A stretch of 64,000 nucleotides of DNA from Lachnospiraceae bacterium (lineage in GTDB: Bacteria > Bacillota > Clostridia > Lachnospirales > Lachnospiraceae), in the NCBI GenBank assembly GCA_022793375.1, contig JAAWCS010000007.1, forward strand, positions 18,433-82,432. The letters are read 5' to 3'. Of the stretch, positions 59,701 to 64,000 are shown one piece after another (the first letter of the stretch is position 1; the number at the start of each line of letters is the position of its first letter). Made by a program: the position numbers and the translations under genes. The notes beneath the pieces are model-generated. The model was given only the letters and a program-made list of their open reading frames with translations, searched no databases and was not told the DNA's origin.

Positions 59701-62700
59701 GGAATTTGCCATGGATACAGCGGCATTGTCCATGTTGGTTGCCATATCTTGCGCAACCGTTCCAACAATGCGGTTAAATTCATCCATATTCCCAGCCATA
59801 TTAGCTGCAACTGCCGCATAGGCCGTATCCTCCTCTAACCCAACTTTAACCAATGCTTCTAACAGGCTGTTCGCTGTATTAAGACGGTATTGAGCTACTT
59901 CCTTTGTTATATGGCCTTCTCCTTCGCCAACCTGCTTAACGATATCAAGCTGTGCTTCTGCGTAAGATTTTTTTCCTATCAGTAAAGCTTTATCGGCTTC
60001 TAACTTGGCAATCTGTCCATCTACAATTGATTGATCACCATCAAGGATACTGTTGACAACATCTTCATTCAGGGCAATCTGTCCATTCGCAGTTACTTGT
60101 GCATGGTCAAGGATTTCCGGATACATTTTGGCCAGTTCTGCGGCGGCAGTAGCAGACAGTGTAAGCCCATCTGCAACGGCCTCCTGAACTTTTGCCAGGT
60201 TTTCAAACTGAGTAGTAACACCCTCAATGACAGCAGCAGTGCCATTCCATGCGTTTCCGATCGTATTTGTATAAGCTTCTGTGCCCGAATCGCCATAGGA
60301 ACTAAGACGTTGCAGGGAATCAATCAGTAATTCTACTTGTTCGCGTTCTTCCTCTGTAGACAGAGAATCCTTTAATTGTTTCAGTTCTTCGATCAGCTCA
60401 TTCGGCTGCTGTTCAATCAGTTTACTTAAACCTTCGGACAGGCTGCCAAATCCATCGGCGGTCAAGTCGATATAAGGGACTAAGTCTGGGAATTGCTGCA
60501 TTAGGTCTAATACGGCATTCTCGCTTAGTTCACCTTTGTTTAGGGATTCTAATGCGGATCGGAGAGAGGAGAGGGCGGATTGGATGTTATCTATGGATTC
60601 TTCGTTGGAAGCGAAATCGAAGGTGGCATTCCTTAACCCAGACTGTTGTATTTTACCTTGTATATACCCAAGTTCTACTAACTTATCAATCAATTTTTGA
60701 ATCTGTTCTTCTGTTGGTTCGGTATATCCAAGCGCCTCTAACAGCCCTCTAAATGCTTCTTCGCCTTTCTCGGTGTTTTCATTACCAAGGTTAATCGCCT
60801 TGATGTCAATATCAGACAAACCTTGTAACTGTTTCGCATATTCTTGTATGGTACTGTTATTTTCAAATGCTTGTTTTAGTTGATAGGCGGCCTCGGCATC
60901 TTTATTGATTCCTTCATAGATATTATCAAATATATCCTGTGAGCCTTCAAGCGAACTTGCAGCATTTTGAACGGATTCCTGTACAGAATCCAGGTTTGCT
61001 TTTGCTTCTGCGATGCCATCACCCGAGGAAAGTGCGTTATTGTAATCCTCAACGGCCTGAATAGACTGCTGGTACAAAGGACGAAGTTCATCGTTACGGA
61101 CAATTTCGGCCTTTATAAACTCATTATAAACGGTCTTGTACTCTGTTAATTCGTTTGTCCATATATTCTTTAACTGGCCGGAAATGCTTTCCAATATCCC
61201 CGATACATCAATATTATTTTCTTTACCAAACTGCTCTAAATCTACCGCGAACTGATGCATTACCTCATCTGCATTTTCTGCATCAGCTTTTACAGACAAG
61301 TTTGCCGCAAAAACAGTGCCCGTACTTACTGTATGCGTCAGTTCTGTTAGTTCTAAGAATTCGCTATAGGATTTTATGTAATCCAGTAGTCTTTGTTGTT
61401 CTTCGGTTTTGGGAGTTACGTTGTTCCAGCTTGCAACCGTACCTAACTTATACTCTTTTACTTGTTCAAGGGCTTCTTTCGCATCCTCAAAGGCATCTCT
61501 GTTTTCCGTAACAAAGCTGTTTGCTTTTTCTTTGGATAGGTCGTTAAGCAACCCTAGCTGTTCTTTATACTTTCCATTTACAAGATCAATATTACTGGCT
61601 TCATTACCATATGAATCAATAAGAGAAGTCTGAATCTCCAAAAGCTGCTCTTTTATAGAGCGTGTTTCATCCGCAGAGAGATTACCGCTATCCAAGGATC
61701 TTTTTAACTCTTTATAGTTCTTAATTTGGGATTCCAGAGAAGAGTGTTCCTGTTTATATGTATTAGCTAACTCAGTAGCTTTTTGACGGGTTTCTTCTAG
61801 TTTTTGATTATGTTTAGATATTTGAGAGGTAACAAAGCCAATCAACGCGCTGATTGTCATAATAGCAAGCGCAGCTCTATTATTCATAAAGGCAGTTTTC
61901 AGATTGGCTCCAAAACCTTTTACTGCTGCCGAAAGGCTAAACGTACTTGCTTCTGCTGCACCGTTCGCTTTCGTTTGTGCGTTTGTTGATTCTGTTAAGC
62001 CAAGCTGTGCCAGTCTTGCCGCTGTTTGCTTTTCTTCCAATGTATCCAGCTGCAGAATCTCTAATAATTGTTCTTCTTTTAATTCTCTATTGGCAAGAAC
62101 TTGTTTTAACTGTGCGTCTGTAAGATTGGAGCATGAGTTTTTCAACTCTTTCATCGCGTCAACATACTGCTGTGTCTCTTGTGTGTAAACGCTCACTTTC
62201 TTCACAGCATCCAACGCTTTCCCGAAATTAGAAATCTGAACCGCACTGTTTTTGAATGCTACCGTAAGTGTAGTGATACCTTTTAAAATGCCTAATGCCA
62301 GAAATCCTTTAAGACTACCTTCCGCAAGCCCCCATTTATTAGCAAAATCAAGGACTGCTGTACCAGCATTTGTTAATCCTTTTACTGTGTCACCACTGAT
62401 AATGTTACTGTAAGTTTCGGTCATTGCAACGCCAAATCTTTCTGTTGCCGCTTCTGCGCTCTCAAGATAGATTTGGTACTTTCCGCTTGCTGTGCCCGTC
62501 GCATTCAATGAACTTTCTAACAATTCATTCGCTTCAGACATATTCTGTAAAATGGATGAGATTTGATTGCTTCTATTCTTCCCCGCTATAAGGTCAAGTA
62601 ATGCATTAGCATCCGAATCCGACATTTTATCATAAACTTTTGCTATATCGTTGTAGATATCATAGATACTACGAAAAGTCTCTTGATCGGCTTCCAGAAT

Positions 62701-63960
62701 ATTAACGCCGCCATTACCATCTATATTAGTTAATGCCCTGATTTCTGCCGCTAAAGTAGAAGCTGATTCAATAACATCATCTGTAGTTTCGCCCATCTCT
62801 TCTAACTCGGAGGTACAACCCTGAATTCTAAGAGCGGAGGTACGTATTGCCAACGCTACTTTATCGCTGTCTTGTACGGCCCGGTTTCCTGCGCCAAGTA
62901 ATGCAATAAATTCGTCAACAGAAGTATTGGCATCGTTCATTACACTTCCTACTGCCTGAATGCCCAGGGCAACTTCAGCCGGTGTAATACTTGCGGTATT
63001 ACCGATCAGATCAATTTTATCATTTAATGCCTGTGCTTTTTCGGCCAATTGATCCAAACCGTAACCATCAATTTCTTCATATCCTTGCACGCCAGCTAAA
63101 AGTGCCTTAGAAGCGGACTCTGCCGACATATCGCCAATCTTCTCGAGCTGCACTGCCATAGCAGAAAGCGCTTCCGAATCTGCAAGGTTATATCCGGCTC
63201 TTGAAAAAGTAGTTACTGAATCCATATAATCCTTTACTGCAACAGACAATTGCTTGGATTTACTAATGGCTTTATCAAGATATTCAGTAAATCTACTTCT
63301 TGTAATTTCCGCATTAACACGAGATAAATTCGTCATGGATGTATCTAGTTCTTTTGCCTCTGTCCATGTATTTTGTAACTGCGCCGCGAATTGCTTAATG
63401 ATCCCGTGACTACCAAACAACTGTAATATTTTGGATAATCCGTTTTTCAGCGCATCCATTGTTGTTAAGCCGCTATTTCCCGTGATTTTTAATTCAGAAC
63501 GAAATGCCCCTAATTGTGTCCTTAAAATGTTCAATTCTGTTGTACTAGAGGCCAATTCTGCACTATCCAGTAAAGAATTATATTTTTCTGTCATAGCAGA
63601 ATCTTTAAATAACTGACTATTTTGCTGTGCTAACAGCTTGATATCTTTCACAAGCTTATCTTTTTTAACGGAGAAGTTGATTTCAATAGGCTTTACATCT
63701 ATCTTTTCCTGTGCCTCTTGTGTTGCCTGCTGCGCGGAAGCGGCAACACCCGCCTTATCAATTTTGCCTGTTATATGGACCGTTCCATCTAATGATGATA
63801 TATCCTGTTTCAACTGTGCCTTTGTCTTAGCTTTATTCAGTGTGCCGATTAGAGGAATTTTAATATCTCCAAGACTTTTTATATCTGCTTTAATCTGTTT
63901 TTTTGATGCTGATTTCTTTAATGAAGCAATCAGATCGAGTAAAAAGTTGTTTTGTGCCAC
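56767..63960 (-). CDS. Phage tail tape measure protein (TP901-type)
   Basis: 2397 aa, GTG start with AAAGGAGA 9 bp upstream. The conserved PhageMin_Tail region is about 200-420 (DTSMTNLSRVNAEITRSRF; AVKDYMDSVTTFSRAGYNL; LLAGVQGYEEIDGYGL). A hydrophobic segment lies near 700 (AALAIMTISALIGFVTSQI). Very long Gln/Glu/Ala-rich coiled-coil stretches fill the rest. Tape measures set tail length at roughly 0.15 nm per residue, which predicts a tail near 350 nm, so a long-tailed siphovirus. The frame is uninterrupted. Confidence 0.93.
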   Translation of the reverse strand: MAQNNFLLDLIASLKKSASKKQIKADIKSLGDIKIPLIGTLNKAKTKAQLKQDISSLDGTVHITGKIDKAGVAASAQQATQEAQEKIDVKPIEINFSVKKDKLVKDIKLLAQQNSQLFKDSAMTEKYNSLLDSAELASSTTELNILRTQLGAFRSELKITGNSGLTTMDALKNGLSKILQLFGSHGIIKQFAAQLQNTWTEAKELDTSMTNLSRVNAEITRSRFTEYLDKAISKSKQLSVAVKDYMDSVTTFSRAGYNLADSEALSAMAVQLEKIGDMSAESASKALLAGVQGYEEIDGYGLDQLAEKAQALNDKIDLIGNTASITPAEVALGIQAVGSVMNDANTSVDEFIALLGAGNRAVQDSDKVALAIRTSALRIQGCTSELEEMGETTDDVIESASTLAAEIRALTNIDGNGGVNILEADQETFRSIYDIYNDIAKVYDKMSDSDANALLDLIAGKNRSNQISSILQNMSEANELLESSLNATGTASGKYQIYLESAEAATERFGVAMTETYSNIISGDTVKGLTNAGTAVLDFANKWGLAEGSLKGFLALGILKGITTLTVAFKNSAVQISNFGKALDAVKKVSVYTQETQQYVDAMKELKNSCSNLTDAQLKQVLANRELKEEQLLEILQLDTLEEKQTAARLAQLGLTESTNAQTKANGAAEASTFSLSAAVKGFGANLKTAFMNNRAALAIMTISALIGFVTSQISKHNQKLEETRQKATELANTYKQEHSSLESQIKNYKELKRSLDSGNLSADETRSIKEQLLEIQTSLIDSYGNEASNIDLVNGKYKEQLGLLNDLSKEKANSFVTENRDAFEDAKEALEQVKEYKLGTVASWNNVTPKTEEQQRLLDYIKSYSEFLELTELTHTVSTGTVFAANLSVKADAENADEVMHQFAVDLEQFGKENNIDVSGILESISGQLKNIWTNELTEYKTVYNEFIKAEIVRNDELRPLYQQSIQAVEDYNNALSSGDGIAEAKANLDSVQESVQNAASSLEGSQDIFDNIYEGINKDAEAAYQLKQAFENNSTIQEYAKQLQGLSDIDIKAINLGNENTEKGEEAFRGLLEALGYTEPTEEQIQKLIDKLVELGYIQGKIQQSGLRNATFDFASNEESIDNIQSALSSLRSALESLNKGELSENAVLDLMQQFPDLVPYIDLTADGFGSLSEGLSKLIEQQPNELIEELKQLKDSLSTEEEREQVELLIDSLQRLSSYGDSGTEAYTNTIGNAWNGTAAVIEGVTTQFENLAKVQEAVADGLTLSATAAAELAKMYPEILDHAQVTANGQIALNEDVVNSILDGDQSIVDGQIAKLEADKALLIGKKSYAEAQLDIVKQVGEGEGHITKEVAQYRLNTANSLLEALVKVGLEEDTAYAAVAANMAGNMDEFNRIVGTVAQDMATNMDNAAVSMANSIHINSINSQTSFDNLQKKIWDLANSVKFAAKGERSGNSGIYGGGGSTSGKGIKKELNSGGFNTTTSNYTLQKIDLDDFQSQLELDIKGYADAISNIDAQIEVLKNLQTTFDTNGGAGGHGYADKIKQLEAEKDTLNNAAKDSAGSAGDPFQKAIDFFKQRVEVLTNAFELLEKGMNNVFGADAKNTLLSTQIGILDEEVSNYTDALAMYRQKANEALSGLDSDLQDKIVNGAVQIADFIGDGNEAVVEAMEAYQGWADEVNGCTQKLEELKTQIRQLELDKFNNIADDFTDQFDIRDDSIDLIKKQIGLLEEAGNQIGESFYSKQIEQSQKQLNILETEKARLTQQLNDAITSGRVQHGTEEWLEMQNALTSVEGKLLDCKTAIEGFDNELLELNWNVFDRVQTEFGNIGSELDNLAGLFDDFNDIRVSDGKGTWTDQAIATLGLYAQQYELAQYQVEQYGDAIDKLNEDYLAGKYSSTEYMDKLAELSGEQWNAVDSAKSLEDAIYKLNETRVNEEIKTIEDEISAYKESTDARIEALNAAKDLHDYEQSIAEKSKSIANLERQIAAMQNDTSASTIAKRKKLEEELAKSKQDLADYEYDHSVKTQLDALNKNYEAFEAERSKEIEALESTLENKELLISNSLNTVKANTAIIGEQIALIAQQHGIIVSDAVISPWITGANAIAGYGEVLSAGSSAFIAAIIGVQSYVYGLQEQANVTAESMSYMFGTRADNLVNELVSSYYSEENLNAMTNILQNSLVNMLERGYNVNSVVSALSSIASGADSVAAAANTAADALGRMGAAQTQQPVIQKEEITSTQDNKTFAKHNGSQVQNKNKYTGSTRPALVSRYAKGGIIKEDRNNPYNELAQSVGEDTAVFAKFGEAVLTPEQTRAMMNLAPMLESMPKTWDVSSIGEPYKMPEFTKTGSPNVTLHIDKLNEFNGDFNGTEQLIGTMQKVAAGTTNKILGEINRNFRRGM

Positions 63961-63999
63961 CTATAAGTTCTCCTTTGAATTTTTTGCAATCAAAAAGAC
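63961..63999 (-). CDS. Possible 3' end of the preceding tail gene (cut by window edge)
   Basis: Reading leftward, VFLIAKNSKENL ends with TAG directly before the tape-measure GTG. Such a junction is common for the tail chaperone gene upstream of a tape measure, but 12 codons are too few to identify it. Confidence 0.3.
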   Translation of the reverse strand, partial: VFLIAKNSKENL

Positions 64000-64000
64000 A

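Larger units (their letters stand above)
47083..64000 (-). mobile_element. Siphovirus-type prophage, late tail region (continues past the window)
   Basis: Composition drops from GC-rich to AT-rich right after the tRNA. All genes run leftward in one tight operon: tape measure, distal tail, tail tip, small protein, BppU, fibre and small appendage genes. This is the usual siphovirus tail order. No integrase, lysis genes or repressor are seen, and the second boundary is outside the window. Confidence 0.9.

Noticed and set aside
47100..64000. Complete diversity-generating retroelement
   Set aside because: No reverse transcriptase, accessory gene or template repeat is in the window; only the target-like C-terminus is seen.

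Overview
The window looks like chromosome from a GC-rich member of the class Clostridia, most probably Lachnospiraceae, with the late end of an AT-rich siphovirus prophage at its right-hand side. The placement rests on gene content: a pyrophosphate-type phosphofructokinase, a Rex redox repressor, a two-gene [FeFe]-hydrogenase operon, AgrC/LytTR and OmpR two-component systems, a type I asparaginase, DUF815 and DUF1292 proteins, and TTGACA/TATAAT promoters with strong Shine-Dalgarno sites. It is an inference; no 16S rRNA or ribosomal protein gene is present.

Layout. 1-6.4 kb: start of pfp (minus), an FMN-binding lipoprotein, a LytTR/AgrC-type two-component pair, a lipoprotein alpha/beta hydrolase and a DUF815 ATPase. 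6.5-12.7 kb: isocitrate dehydrogenase, then a histidine kinase and response regulator that flank a secreted flavinylated FAD reductase; two 11-bp direct repeats sit at the -35 position of the reductase promoter. 12.8-20.8 kb: gltX, a YwaF-like membrane protein, a UvrD-like helicase, a DUF1292 protein, a LURP-one protein, a YggS-type PLP protein, a transaldolase-like aldolase and a subtilase. 20.9-28.6 kb: a GIY-YIG protein translationally coupled to a BceRS-like two-component system, an ABC/FtsX exporter, and an ABC-F ATPase. 28.8-35.6 kb: asparaginase, rex, acpS, mazF without an adjacent antitoxin, a CorC-like CBS protein, yebC, an amidohydrolase and nfo. 35.6-46.8 kb: an AlgI/DHHW polymer-acetylation pair, a pseudouridine synthase, PspA plus an SPFH/zinc-ribbon protein, the hydrogenase operon, a GNAT acetyltransferase and a prohibitin-like SPFH protein. 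47.0 kb to the end: tRNA-Gly(CCC) followed by a leftward prophage tail operon (tape measure, distal tail, tail-tip, BppU, fibre and a row of small appendage genes, one of them frameshifted).

The most interesting non-coding content is a set of structured repeats that the genes do not explain. (i) A 52-bp two-hairpin unit occurs three times in exact tandem in the leader of the prohibitin-like gene, once upstream of mazF, and as a partial copy upstream of corC; its first hairpin shows a compensatory base-pair change. (ii) A 99-bp hairpin element with inverted ends occurs at 4980 and 17103; the first copy supplies the stop codon and last residues of the DUF815 gene. (iii) A 149-nt hairpin with nested helices and tandem G-A mismatches lies at 41011-41159, upstream of the hydrogenase operon. 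(iv) A promoter at 20819-20847 would start transcription inside a terminator hairpin. In the prophage, several consecutive small genes share an N-terminal module and even its upstream DNA while their C-termini differ, which suggests a cassette array of receptor-binding appendages.

Functional links: the flavoproteins, hydrogenase and Rex point to a fermentative anaerobe that manages redox balance. PspA, the two SPFH proteins and the Bce-like module point to envelope-stress defence.
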